From NCBI GenBank assembly GCA_035222895.1, contig JAVYIG010000169.1, positions 744,001 to 808,000 of the forward strand: DNA of 64,000 nucleotides. The letters are read 5' to 3'. The position numbers and the translations under genes were made by a program. A model generated the notes under the pieces. The model searched no databases and was not told the origin of the DNA. It saw nothing but the letters and a program-made list of their open reading frames with translations. The stretch comes from Strongylocentrotus droebachiensis (Eukaryota; Echinodermata; Echinoidea; Camarodonta; Strongylocentrotidae). Below are positions 12,126 to 23,910 of the stretch, piece after piece. Within the stretch, counting starts at the first letter, position 1, and every line of letters starts with the position of its first letter.

Positions 12126-12489
12126 GCTGCCATGGTAACAATGGTAAGGTACTATATAACATATTCTTGGCTTATAATATTGATTAGTGATATATTTTGG
12201 TCATTATTTTAGAAAGGGGTCTTAAACTTGTCTTAAATGAGTATATTGTCTAATATATTAATTACTGAAATTACTCAAAACTTATTTCATTTATTAAGGC
12301 TATTATGGGTTCGTTGCCATGGCAACCACTATAAATGGTAATGTAAATTGCATTTCATTGCTTTCCTTTATGGTGAGGTATTCTAACTTTTACATTTTTA
12401 CGCATTCAAAAGTTGTTTTAATAATTTGTAAATGACTTTAACTGTTTATTTGAATAATACCGGTTCTAGTGTTGTGTTGCCATGGTAAC
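12126..12489. promoter_or_regulatory. Three X-box-like motifs (RFX-type palindromes)
   Basis: GTTGCCATGGCAAC at 12313-12326 is a perfect palindrome matching the RFX X-box consensus (GTNRCC, 0-3 spacer, RGYAAC). GTTGCCATGGTAAC at 12476-12489 and GCTGCCATGGTAAC at 12126-12139 are one- and two-base variants. Spacing is 187 and 163 bp. They could be regulatory sites or simply part of a degenerate tandem repeat; no adjacent gene is evident. Confidence 0.45.
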
Positions 12490-12663
12490 TGCTGATTTTT
12501 ATGACTAAACTTCTCATTCGGAAATGATATCATAACTTTGTACACATATATATATGCCCAAGGAACAAAAACAGTACAAAGGTATTGCCACCTCTGGTGG
12601 TACCAATACTCTGGCCTGGCCCATGGACTAATTGTGTGTCTCATTGAAGCACCTAACAGGTCC
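12490..12663. other. Unassigned sequence
   Basis: Short interval with no recognised feature, apart from a small TATATATA run near 12546. Confidence 0.35.
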
Positions 12664-12848
12664 CTATTTACCACTACCACAGTGGCGTAATGAGCACAAA
12701 CGTTTGGGGGGCTGACAAAAAAAAATCCGAATCACCCCCACTCAACATAACATGCAGTCCCCGCTGAACGTTTCTCAAAGAGGGGTCTAGGGGCAAAGCC
12801 CCGGCGGGGGTCAAGGGGCGGAGCCCCCGAAGCTCAAGGGGTATGGGC
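12664..12848 (+). repeat. GGGGCGGAGCCCC-type repeat, copy B (partial)
   Basis: It begins with CAGTGGCGTAATGAGCACAAACGTTTGG, whose complement recurs near 25600-25650 at one end of copy C. It contains one GGGGCAAAGCCCC and one GGGGCGGAGCCCC hairpin, then stops where CAGTGGCGGACCC begins. It was apparently truncated or split by the next element. Confidence 0.65.
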
Positions 12849-14510
12849 ATCAGTGGCGGACCCAGGAATTTCTTACCGGGGTGGGGGGGGGGCACAAAAT
12901 GGCATGGGGTGAAATACATGTAAAACGATGAAGCGACAGAACGGGGCTTTAACGGCGAGGGAGTAGAGCGACCCAGAGTAAGAAGCATTTGCAATTTTAG
13001 AACCAAGTTAAACGCATTATCAGGCACTTCCTGGAGTAATATGACGTAAAATTGCTTTCTCCTACCCCTTCCAAGAGTAGGGATCTTTTGCAATTTGAGA
13101 ACCACATTTGGCACGTTAATGTCCACCGGCACTTCCTGGAGAAAAGAGGCCTTCTTGAATTCAGACAAGATTAAGAGTAGAGAACGGTACAACAAATCGT
13201 CTTCTTTTTCTAATAATTTAATGAAACGGCAAAGCTTCCGTTAGAAGTTAGAGAATAGTGATCTGTCACGTCGTGAGACGTTGTATAAATTATGCTTTGA
13301 TGCCGCACAATGCACAAAGACAGTGGTTTGGTACTTCACCGTAGTACTTGCAAAAATTATCTCGAGTGTATACACTGTGTCGTTATCGGGGGGGGGGGGG
13401 GGGGGCGGCTAGATCTTTTTCAATGGGGGAGGGGGGAGGGTGTAGAGGCCACTGATTACCAACAAATATAAAAATGTCCCCCCCCGGCCCTCTCCCGCGC
13501 GAAGCGCCGAAGCTCTGACACTTCGTTAAATTATTAGAGAAAGAAGACGATCGGTTGTACCGTCCTCGACTCTTCATTCTTGTACTGCCCCTCCCGCGCA
13601 AAGCGCGGAAGCTATGAGGTTTCATTTAATAATTAAAGAAAGAAGACGATTCATTGTACCAGTCCCGACTCTTAATTCAGCTTTCCCCCCCCCCCCCTTC
13701 CCGCGCGAAGCGCAGAAGCTTAGACGTTTCACTAAATTATTACTCTTACTCCTTGTCTGAATTCATTTTCGCCCATCCCGCGCCAAGCGTTGAAGCTTTC
13801 ACGTTTCATTAAATTATTAGAGAAAGAAGACAATTCGTTGTATCGTGTTCTCGTCTGAATGTAGTTTTTCCCCTCCCGTGCGAAGCGCGGAAGCCTTTGC
13901 ACTTCGTTAAATTATTAGAGAAAAAAGACGATCCGTTGTACCGTTCTCAATTCTTAATTTTTGTTTCGCTTCTCTCGCGCGAAGCGCGGAAGCTATGACG
14001 TTTCATTTAATTATAAGGGGAAAGAAGACGATCCATTGTACCGGTCTCGACTCTTAATCCTTGTCTGAATTCAGTTCCCCCCCCTCCCACACGAAGCGCA
14101 GACATTTTCAAGTTTAAATAAATTATTACTATTAATCCTTGTCCTAATTCATTTTCGCCCATCCCACGCAAAACGCGGAAGCTTTCAAGTTTCATTAAAT
14201 TATTAGAGAAAGAAGACGTTTTATCGTGTCTTTGTCTGAATTCAGTATTCGTCGTTTCATTTAATTATAACTCTTAATGCTTGTCTGAAATCATTTTCGC
14301 ATTTCATTAAATCTTTAGAGAAAAAACGATTCGTTGTACCATTCTGGGCTCTTAATCCTAGTCTGAATTCAATTGCCCAACCCCACCCCCCTCCCGCGCA
14401 AAGCGCGGAAGCTTTGCCGTCTCATTAAATTGTTAGAGAAAGAAGACGATTCGTTGTACCCTTCTCTACTTTTAATCTTGTCTGAATTCAATTTCCCCCA
14501 CTATATATGC
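12849..14510 (+). mobile_element. hAT-like MITE carrying a 100-bp-class minisatellite
   Basis: CAGTGGCGGACCCAGGAAT at about 12853 is a typical hAT-type terminus. Inside, 12950-13140 holds two copies of a 106-bp unit ending GGCACTTCCTGGAG. 13140-13250 is one inverted copy of the main satellite. 13470-14500 is about nine or ten direct copies of a unit of roughly 100-115 bp containing CCCGCGCGAAGCGCGGAAGC, TTTCATTAAATTATTAGAG, AAGAAGACGAT and CTTGTCTGAATTCA. The right terminus is not resolved. Long frames across this region are repeat artefacts. Confidence 0.65.
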
Positions 14511-15222
14511 AGTGTTACATGATGTAAGTATGGAATGCTCATTCGCAAATGTGTGCATGCTCAGCCCGAGTGGTGGGTAGCATGTTATCTGTTTTTACTA
14601 GTGTTCCTGTTAGTGGCCACTATAAGGCCCTTAGTGACTATAACAAACATATGCTTTTCCTAGTTATTCGGGAATGGGTCAGTTTGCAAGAATTAATCGA
14701 GAAACTAGCATTTTGTTGAAAATAATGTGATATCACGAACATTTATACATCACTTGTGAAAATAAGGCATGGTTCAATTTTTTTTTTTTTTTTTTTTTTA
14801 CGCCAGTGCACTACCATATACCCTTGTCACTGATGAGTAGAGGTATTCTTACTATATGTTTATGACAACTCATTTTGCCACCATTCCCCTCCTAATAAGT
14901 AAATTATTGGTCATTCTGATAGCTTGCATGTGTTCCTTGTGCAAAGAAAATTAGGTCAATGCTAAATCACAAATTCAAGGAACAACTTTGCAGAGAAAAT
15001 AAGGAAAACGCCATGGTTAATGCAAACACTGTAAAAAAAAAATTAAAAAAAAAGTTGGGCAGATGTTACTGGACAAATCAAAGTTGGGCAAATTTTGTCC
15101 AATAATTGGGTTATTTTCACCCAACCATTCTCAATATGAAGTTACATCATGAAAGGTAAAACTAGGCTGGGTAGGTGTTACTGTCAATGGTGATATTTCA
15201 ACATTCTTACGTACGGTCATAC
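14511..15222. other. Non-coding sequence
   Basis: Contains a run of about 22 T at 14779 and a segment with repeated AAAGTTGGGCAGAT/AAAGTTGGGCAAAT (about 15050-15090), a fragment of a dispersed element. No gene. Confidence 0.45.
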
Positions 15223-15338
15223 TAGGGACTTTTAGATTTGCACGAAGACAATGTGGATTGCTACGGTCGACGTCCTTTTAATGCACTGCCTTGAATGGAC
15301 GTCACACGTATCAGTCCACGCAAATCTAAAAGTCCCTA
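15223..15338 (+). mobile_element. Palindromic MITE, copy 2 (112 bp)
   Basis: The element spans 15225-15336 between TA dinucleotides. It has the same orientation as copy 1, with only scattered substitutions, and intact GGGACTTTTAGATTTGC ends. Confidence 0.88.
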
Positions 15339-15384
15339 CTTTGCACGATCCGTGTACACAGCTAGACTGAAAACTTTTTAAGCA

Positions 15385-16364
15385 CAAACACGCTGTATTT
15401 CTATTTCGATTTGGATCTTGAGGATACTCTGGAATATTCATAAATAATTAGGACTATTTCGGATGGTACGTGACTCACACGAGTATTTCATTGTAGATAT
15501 ACAGATATTATCCGTATACATTGCTGTCCCAACCGGGGCATCGCGCCCTTTTAATTCGGGGCTATTGTGCGTAGGTGCAATGCGGGTCGTATAATTGTAC
15601 GGAGGCGTGTAGAAATGTCATTCGAAATATCGCTGTTTGTTATTGCGCAACATCTGAACATGTTAACATTTCAATATGATTATATGTTAGCCTATTTCTG
15701 AAAGTATGGAAACAAAATCACGACATACTGTTTAATAACGAAATTGAACGAAAAGGAAGGTCGATTGACAAGGCTAAAATACATACACGTACAGAATAGC
15801 CAACGGTAGCAGTCAGTTTCATATCTTGCACAGGGAGCATAATAATCCTACGACGCGTGTTGCAACTATTAGCAGGAAGCAATAAGAAAAAATGTAGTTT
15901 TCAGGAGAAAAGAAGTACGAACAACAATAGTAACAACAACTACAACATCAACAACAACTACAACATCAACAACAACAACAACAACAACAACATCAACAAC
16001 AATGTGTTCAAACATGTAACATTTTGCCTACCTTAACTATTGGGTCTCCAAGTGGCGCTTGTAGACCAACTGTGTTGACAGATTATAATGGTGCCATAGA
16101 GTGATTGTAGGAAATGTCGTCACTATTGTCATGAATATGCGCACAAAGTCTGGAAGGCCACATTGTGTAAAAAGGGTTCAACTGCTAGTCTTGAGCACAC
16201 GAAACATATGTAAATTAAAACCGGTAATAGTAAATTTAAAACTCTCTAGTATTTGTATTTCGACTGTTTTAATTTTTGTATTTATACCCGTGACGAAAGA
16301 TTTTTCCTAATTGAAATATTTAATAATAAACATGAAGTAGGTTTTGGCCCAAAATTTTACATAT
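15385..16364 (+). repeat. Dispersed repeat, copy 2 (partner at 3988-5112)
   Basis: Colinear with copy 1 from AACACGCTGTATTTCT to the ATTTTACATA near its end. Its AAC-repeat interior (ACAACAACAACATCAAC..., about 15925-16000) has expanded differently. No conserved frame. Confidence 0.7.
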
Positions 16365-18362
16365 ACACATGTATCAACAAAAAGTTGTCCTCACATTTTC
16401 AGAACTTCACCCAATCCAAATCAATTTTTTTCCTCATGAGAATAGAAAAGTTAGGTATCTCTTTTATATGGGGGCATCAACACAAACGTGCACTTTCCGG
16501 AGAAAAAAAGGGGGACACCTACTTGTTGTTGGGTCTCGTGTCCTGAATATTCATTTGCAAGCTAGCCAAACGAGCGAGCAATTTGTCCAAATCAAAATTG
16601 TGGTAACATTATGACCAATTAATTATCATTAGTAGATGGAATAACTGATCATGAGGGGTGTTTTAATCAAAGTCTCATCATGAAAAAATTAATAAGACCT
16701 TTCATAGGCTATTTAATGAGATATTCAATAAATGCTAGCGAGCGTAGCAAGCTGGATTTGGAGAAGATTAGAGGGAAATTACTATTAGACTCTTCGAATT
16801 AGCAGCACATGTTAGGCGGGGGGGGGGGGGGCTTTGATAAATCTATTGTTTTGGGGGAAATGAGGGGTGACAAATTACAACATATGGTAAAGTATCACGT
16901 ACAGTAATTAACTTTCTCAGTCTTTTAAACATTAAGACTCATAATGTAAATGCAGTTGCCGTGCGATTGAAAACTCATACATTGTCTGAATCTGAAAGGG
17001 GAAGGGCAGTAATTACGAAAAAAAAGGGGCAGTTATCAGAAGGGAGAGGTTCACGTATTAGAACGGAAAAAAGTTACAATTGTCAAAATAAAAGAGGCAT
17101 TTATCAGATTAGAATAGGGGCACAAGTCAGAGGTAAAAGATTGATGTATGATAAAGGTAGAAGCGGCACATATAATAAAGAAAAAATACACTTTGAGGTA
17201 TTTGGAAAAGAAGGGGACACTGTCCCCCTGTCACACCCCCTCCCCTACCCAACGGAGACCAGCCTCCTCCCCCCCCCCCCCACAACCTCCCACACCCTCC
17301 CACTCGCCTTATTCTTTCTCACCTAACTTACCGAGTTGTACTTATGACGGGTATGCCGAGTATTGAGAGCGTTAGCGCCGCGGTTCGGACTTGAGCCTCA
17401 AACATGTTATCCACACGTCGGTTGACGGGTACACTAGATAACGCTCCTCTCAACATGCGGGACCTCTCACCCCCCCCCCCCCCCCACCCCCAAGCTGTCC
17501 TAATTATTTTTCATTTCTCGAGAAATTAACGGCTTTATTAGTGGCCTCACCTAATAACGCACTTTGTCGTTTTAAATGTGAACTAAATGTAAACAAATTC
17601 CATGTCATAAAAAATGCTAAATTATAGAAAAATGTACCGCTATATACCATATTCTCTACCTGCAGTAAAAACGTAAATACACACGTCGGGAGCATCAATC
17701 ATTCCTCCTCCCTACCCCCCCCCCCCTCCATCACCACCATCCGCTCATACACACACACACACACACGCACACGTATTAATGAATCTGTGGGCTATAACTT
17801 TGGTAAGAGAGGACAAACAATTCTAAATGCCTTTTGCGAAGCACCATGACAAACCCGATAAACATGATTATCAAAATAACTACTTTTGGCCCATGAGGTT
17901 AGCAGTAATTGTGTCGGTGTAGTTTATCCGTTCAGTCTCTATACACGTTAAGCTAGCATGGATCGACTGAAAACAATTAAAGTTTTATTTCAATGCCAGG
18001 TATTTTTTTCAGAAGAAAAGGAAATGTTAAAGCCCTATGTATTTTTCCTGTTGGTTTTGCTCTTTCAGTGTAGAGTTTGAAGAGTCTCGCATATATATTG
18101 TATGTTCATTGGTGTTTTGAAAAGGATTAAACACAAAGGCTGCGCACAACCATGGACAATGGAGGACGCTCTTTATAAAGGAACAATCAGAAATTCACAA
18201 TTGCTTTGTGGCATGTTTGTCAATTAACGGCTTTTTTTACGGGGTCAGGAAAAAGGAAAATTTTCTTTAGAATTCTGTTTCAAAGGAGAAAATGTATTTT
18301 CTTGAAAGCAAGGTGGATTCACATTAATGTTTGATTATGCACACATTTAGCTCAATCATCTA
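16365..18362. other. Intergenic sequence with G/C runs and a CA microsatellite
   Basis: Poly(G) at about 16817-16828, poly(C) at about 17268, 17469 and 17713, and (CA)n at 17748-17770. A 121-codon frame at 16961-17326 is rich in Lys/Arg/Gly then Pro because it crosses purine-rich then C-rich sequence; I do not accept it as a gene. Confidence 0.45.
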
Positions 18363-18363
18363 A

Positions 18364-18394
<31 letters not shown>

Positions 18395-18395
18395 A

Positions 18396-18428
<33 letters not shown>

Positions 18429-18436
18429 AAGAAGTG
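18363..18436. repeat. (TAG/GTA)n trinucleotide microsatellite
   Basis: More than twenty GTA units with a single ATTAATA interruption. Confidence 0.9.
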
Positions 18437-19460
18437 AGTAAATTAACATAGACGTCGCGTCATATCAGTTGACATTTATGTTTGAATGACCCTTGTGACC
18501 TAACTTGACATTGTGAATCTCCTTTAAAAATGCATACTCCCCCCCCTTCTGTTTAAACTCAGAGGAGTGTGACATTCAGTGAGTGCGAACAATAGCATTC
18601 AATTATATTTATTTGCATCAAGTAATATGGAAACAAATATTTTCAAGAAAACAGAACTCAACTACAAGAAAGGAATTATAATTTAATTCATGAATGTGCC
18701 CTTTCCAGATTTAGTCAACCCGCTCCCAGCGTAGCCGCGTCAAATATTATTGTTACATGAAACACTTAATCATCAAGCTAAACAAATATTTGCATCCAAG
18801 TGTTCTGTGTCTAGCTATAACCAGAGAAGAAAGGAAGCAAAAGAAACGAACTAGCCAAGCTTGATAACAATGATTTGTTTTCTTCTTCAAAATATTTGTA
18901 CTGATCTTTGCTCGATATTTAAAAAATGGGGCCATGCTGCAAAGGCAACATACATTTGATATTTTGTGTTGTAAGTTGGTAGTTTATTGATGCATGGTAG
19001 TGAAAATGGGTACTTTAATAATAAACGACACAACCAATCGCAATACTTTTGTTTGAAAATTCAGAGGAGCACGGATTTATTTGTGGCCTGACCATTCTAC
19101 CAATCAGAGGCCTGGGTTTTTATAATTTAAGCCCTTCAGACATTTTGCTCTCTCATACTTTAACACTACTTCGTCCAAATATCAACAACATTTCACACTA
19201 TACTCTCTGTCACACAGCCGGGAACAATAACATTTTAGCACATTACATCTTCAAATTGTTATCACAAATAGTAGATCCCATCGAGTTTGCAAACAAAAGT
19301 AAAATGATAAATTATTTTATTAAACAGGTATGATTATTTTGTTTTCATTTGTAAATCATATTTAAAATTCTAACAATTATATCTCGTATTTTGGGTCGCT
19401 TAAGTAAATACCATACAGTTATACATTTGAAGAAAATAAATATGAATACATATATATAGG

Positions 19461-19497
<37 letters not shown>

Positions 19498-21568
19498 CAG
19501 CTGACGTTCATAATATCCTGAATTCAATACTGTACATCAATTTTGTCTCTAAAGTGCTTTACGGATATTACCCCGTTCATTTAAATAACTAGAGGATGAG
19601 ACTAGTACGAATATACTAACTGAATTATAGAGGAAATTGCCTCTCTTAATACGAGTTTGATATAGCTATTTAAATTATTTACTTCTGTGGCACATACTTA
19701 AATCATATCAGAATACAGCACTGTCAAGCATTATGAGCTATCTTACTCGGTTTTGAAAGTGCTACTTGATGTAATAAACTACAAGAGACTTTTCATCTCT
19801 AAACCATACTGAATTCATGTGAGATTCAATGGTGCACACACTAATTGATTATTAAATGATGCAACAAGTATTCTAAAACAGCTGTAACGTACAGACTGCT
19901 TCAATCATACCTCTTTTTTCTCGATGAATTTCAATGAAATTCAAACCAGAGGGTAATAACATGCAATAACATGACATTCAGAGGTAAAATCCATCACCAA
20001 CCATTCTATGAACAGTGTATTACAAATAATCAACTTATAATAATCAACATCAGGTTAACCATTGAAAATGTCCTTACGTACTGCAATTCAAAATGGAATA
20101 TGAAGGAAGGAAGTACAATTCTGAACAAAGACATACCAAAACCATCTCTTCAAGCTCATCATTCATCAGACCAAAAACTCGAGAACAAACAGAGAGACGA
20201 CCCTTAAAAATAACATTTAGTCTTAAATCCCAATCCACGTTGACGAGTTCAAGACAAACGGCATATGTATGTCATTGCTCCAGCAGTACACATTTCAAAA
20301 TGTCATATATTAGTTGGGTAACTGGTATGGCTTGCATTATACTCCGTTGGGGAGATATGTACCACCCCCCCCCCCCCCCTGCCATCAAATGGCAGAAAAA
20401 TAATGATAATAATTATTTTTAAAAGAAATCTAGATTCAAGAGAGAGAGGGAGAGAGAGAGAAATAATACACCAGTGATATCTCAATGACATGACCAACTT
20501 AATCCACTGGCACCACTGACAAATTATTTATTTAAATTTAGATCCTACTTTTTAAGTCTACACGTTTTTTGTATACAAATGTGTGAAATTATACAATGGG
20601 ACGGATTAATTTTCACTATAATACACTATGTCCTTCGTGAAGTTGTTTGTGTATGTGCAAATACAGTACATGTAAACCAGATTATTTTAAAAACTTATAT
20701 GAACAGTAAGTTTAACACCTTTTATTAAAGACATTGCAAATAAACAATCTTCATGACTTGCACAATAAACCTGGTGAAACTATTGTTAACATAATTGCCT
20801 CATGTGGGTTGTTTTTAAATCAAAGAATGTAAGGCCTTAGAACTGATATTTTATTGAATTATGATGGGGAGCTAGATGGGGATAGGAAAAGTCATATGAG
20901 AGAAAGATGGAAAGAATATGAACATTATTACTCAATTTATCAAATAAAGCAATCACTCGCAAAATTGACTCAATGTGTCTACAGATCATTAAAAAGGTTT
21001 AATTACAGGTGTACGTTATAAGGTAAAATGAGAACAGGGATCTGAAAGACTTATCTGAACAACTTTGTCGGAAGTCTAAATAGACTGAAGATCCATTTGA
21101 AATAGATATAATGATGTGATTATTAATCCTAACCAGAGAGAACAGGCATCAGAAAAGAAGAAAAGACAAATAAAGTGGAGAGAGGAAATGACATACAGTC
21201 AGATAGATAGATACAGTAGAGAGAGAGGGAGAGAGAGAGAGAAGATGGACAGAGGGGATGGGGAGTCAAATGGTCCCATGATATACTCTTTACATACATG
21301 TAGTACTCGTATGTGATAAAACATTCACTGGGAAGTCTGTATCAAGATACGGATAACACTGTGAGATAATATCAATGGCTTGCGTAGAAGCTTCCAGCCG
21401 GGCATTGATTGTGCAAAAGAGTCGTAAATATATATATATATATATATATTTAATAAAGAGATTCAAAGTTACTTCACCTCATAGTTGGTTGTAACTCAGG
21501 CCATAAATAGTTGTTCATACATATATTTTTTTCTGAGCAAGTTTAACTGCGTTGTACTGTTTTGTTAT
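18437..21568. other. AT-rich intergenic sequence with microsatellites
   Basis: Contains a (TA)n tract at about 19444-19492, a poly(C) run at 20366-20379, (GA)n at 20438-20462 and about 21220-21243, and (TA)n at about 21428-21450. Frames of 60-110 codons in it show no domains and none has visible splice partners. No gene supported. Confidence 0.5.
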
Positions 21569-21684
21569 TAGGGACTTTTAGATTTGCGTGGACTGATACG
21601 TGTGACGTCCATTCAAGGCAGTGCATTAAAAGGACGTCGATCGGAGCAATCCACGTTGTCGTTGTGCGAATCTAAATGTCCCTA
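21569..21684 (-). mobile_element. Palindromic MITE, copy 3 (112 bp)
   Basis: The element spans 21571-21682 flanked by TA. It is inverted relative to copies 1 and 2: CGTGGACTGATACGTGTGAC comes first and GACGTCGATCGGAGCAATCC later. Length is identical to the other copies. Confidence 0.88.
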
Positions 21685-23248
21685 ATCTCGAGGATCATAC
21701 ACGTGCCGTTTTTCTATGATAGATGCACAAAGGATGCTTTTGTGTCAGCAACACAAAGGTAATGGAATTTCTTTTGCTTTGTCACTCACCTCACGGTTGA
21801 ACTCAAGTAAGATTCCAATTTTTCGTTCACTGAAGAAAGATTCCCTTGGCGGTTTAGCCAAAAATAAGTTTAAAAGTACTATGTCCCATTTGCAGGCCAA
21901 TCAATGAAAAGGTTAAATTCCAAAGGCATTTGAAAGATAATACTGATTTAAAACTTCCCTGAAAAAAGGGGGCTTGATACTGTCTTTAAGTGGGAAAATA
22001 ACGACTATTAGTTGTCAAATCGACTTAAGAGTTATAGAGCCAGTAAGTAATAATCTGATTTTCAGACCATTGTACCGAATGGTTGTACATTTTATGCTAC
22101 GCAAAGATTCAATCAGTTTAATTTTGGCCATTTCAAGAAGTGGGTTATTGATGTTGTCAAATGCTCATGTACCCTTTACAGCTCATTTTATATATATTTT
22201 ATTACCAAAGAAGAAAAAAGCCCGTCAGTCACTCAATAGTGTCTGACAGTGAAGTTTAGCAAGTAAACGGGTTTCCTTGTATAATTTGAATATTAGGACA
22301 CTAGATGCTAACGTTTAAATTTCACAGATAACACATACAAGACATATTCATAATTACTGCAAAGTTCTACAGGATTTGATGTTGGCTGCAAAATGGACAT
22401 AGTATCTTTAATACGACAGGCTGGTAGTATAACAACAAATAAGCACACTTTTTGCTAGAGTGAGCAGGTATGAAAGCAACCAAGGACATCTGGAATTCAG
22501 GACAATAGGTTTGCAAAGTTTGATATTGACATTGTAGCGCTATTCACCAAAAGACGAGACGGCGAGACTTTGAATCTACCCGCATATTGACTGATGTGTT
22601 TTACACATCGTTCACATTTATACCATTGCAAGTGTTTTTGCAAGTGTTTTTGCAAAACAAAAAGAAACATTTAATTTGATTATGAATACAATTGCTGGAA
22701 TTATGTAACAGTAACTGTGTAAAGGATAACTTAAAGTTCAGAAGGGCACTTTTCTGTGAAAGTTATTATTTCTACATTTTTCATGGCAACATGTACACAA
22801 TTCAAGCTATTTCCTTATGTGAGTGAGACGATACCTTGTATTCTTATGTTCTCTAACAAAGACTAATAAACTTTGCAAGACTATATCCATATTTAATCAC
22901 ATCTCTATGTTTTTAAGATAATGCAGTACAGCGGCCGGTAATCATCTCAACAGTTACAATTTTAACAAACAACATTTACTACTATATGCAAATGTCTGCA
23001 ATATTAATCTTGTATGTCCATGTATTTTGATGGACTATACGTGCTTCACTAGATGAAATACTTTGGTAAAGTTTAGGGCCATCAGAGACAATAACAAAAC
23101 AAAAAGGAAGTAATAATCTTTCTTTCCTGTCCATGTCGCATGCACCTATTCGTCTGGGCGGATCATTGAAAAACTTTGAACAGGCAGCCGATAGCCGCAT
23201 AGTCAAGCTATGATAATCAAGGGTATTGGAACTAATTAGGTATATACA
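21685..23248. other. AT-rich intergenic sequence
   Basis: No gene or clear repeat recognised; frames up to about 90 codons have no domain. Confidence 0.4.
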
Positions 23249-23467
23249 TACACGCAAAAAACTGAGGTGCTAAATGTTGGGTGCTGAGTGAGATTCTGCA
23301 CTTGAAGTGCCAAAATCAGCACTTGACGGGTTAACTTTAACAAGGAAACCGAAACGTGCTGAATATTTGAGTGCAGAAAACGAGTGCTATAACAATATGC
23401 AGCACTTAACATCGAGTGCTGACTGCATAACCTGATCTGATTGGTCGGTTAGTATAATAGCTGTTAC

Positions 23468-23700
23468 CTTGTGAATATTTGTTTTTGAATCAAATTCAGC
23501 TAAGAGATTCTTACATTCTTCATTCTCCAGGTCAATACCCAAGGCCTCAAAAGTCTGAATAACTTTGCTCCTTAAACTGTCAACAACATCAGTATTCAAA
23601 GCTGATGCAGCAGATAACACTCTGTTTGTCATAGCATGGGTCATGTTGGTGTTTGATAAAAGAGAACCAATGAAAAATGCAGCTGGTCTCACTATGAACA
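23468..23700 (-). pseudogene. Exon-like coding fragment inside the TA-flanked element
   Basis: The minus-strand frame reads with natural-protein composition, including SLRSKVIQTFEALGIDLEN and NLLAEFDSKTNIHK. It ends exactly at a good splice donor (AAG|GTAACA) at 23468. A second coding-like acidic segment on the same strand, about 23945-24110, contains VVQGMEGLVDADLGVAVGE then a poly-Asp run. I do not recognise the protein. The pieces look like fragments of a captured or co-mobilised gene. Confidence 0.4.
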
Positions 23701-23910
23701 TGACAGACAATGAAAGCGGAACTGTATATTCCTCAGGTAGACAAAGGAACATCCCTTGACTGCTATTATGTAAAATGTGTAGAACAGGTGAATATGCATG
23801 TGACACCTGTTCTACACATTTTTACATAATAGCAGTGAAGGGATGTTCCTTTGTCTACCTAAGGAACTGTATATTTTGTCCGCTTTCATTGTCTGTCATA
23901 TTCATAGTGT
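23688..23910. repeat. Large near-perfect hairpin, arms about 100 bp
   Basis: The left arm, through about 23792, contains CAGACAATGAAAGCGGA, AGGTAGACAAAGGAACATCC and GTGTAGAACAGGTG. It is repeated in inverted orientation from about 23803 with only a few mismatches, leaving a spacer of roughly 10 bases. Confidence 0.9.

Noticed and set aside
12674-13195. 173-codon minus-strand frame
   Set aside because: It crosses two different repeat families and G-runs; composition follows the repeats and no domain is visible.
16961-17326. 121-codon Lys/Arg-rich frame
   Set aside because: Crosses degenerate purine repeats and a C-run; no domain, and the C-run would be prone to frameshift.
19049-19333. 94-codon frame with fairly natural composition
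   Set aside because: No ATG at its start, no recognised domain and no matching splice sites found; left as intergenic.
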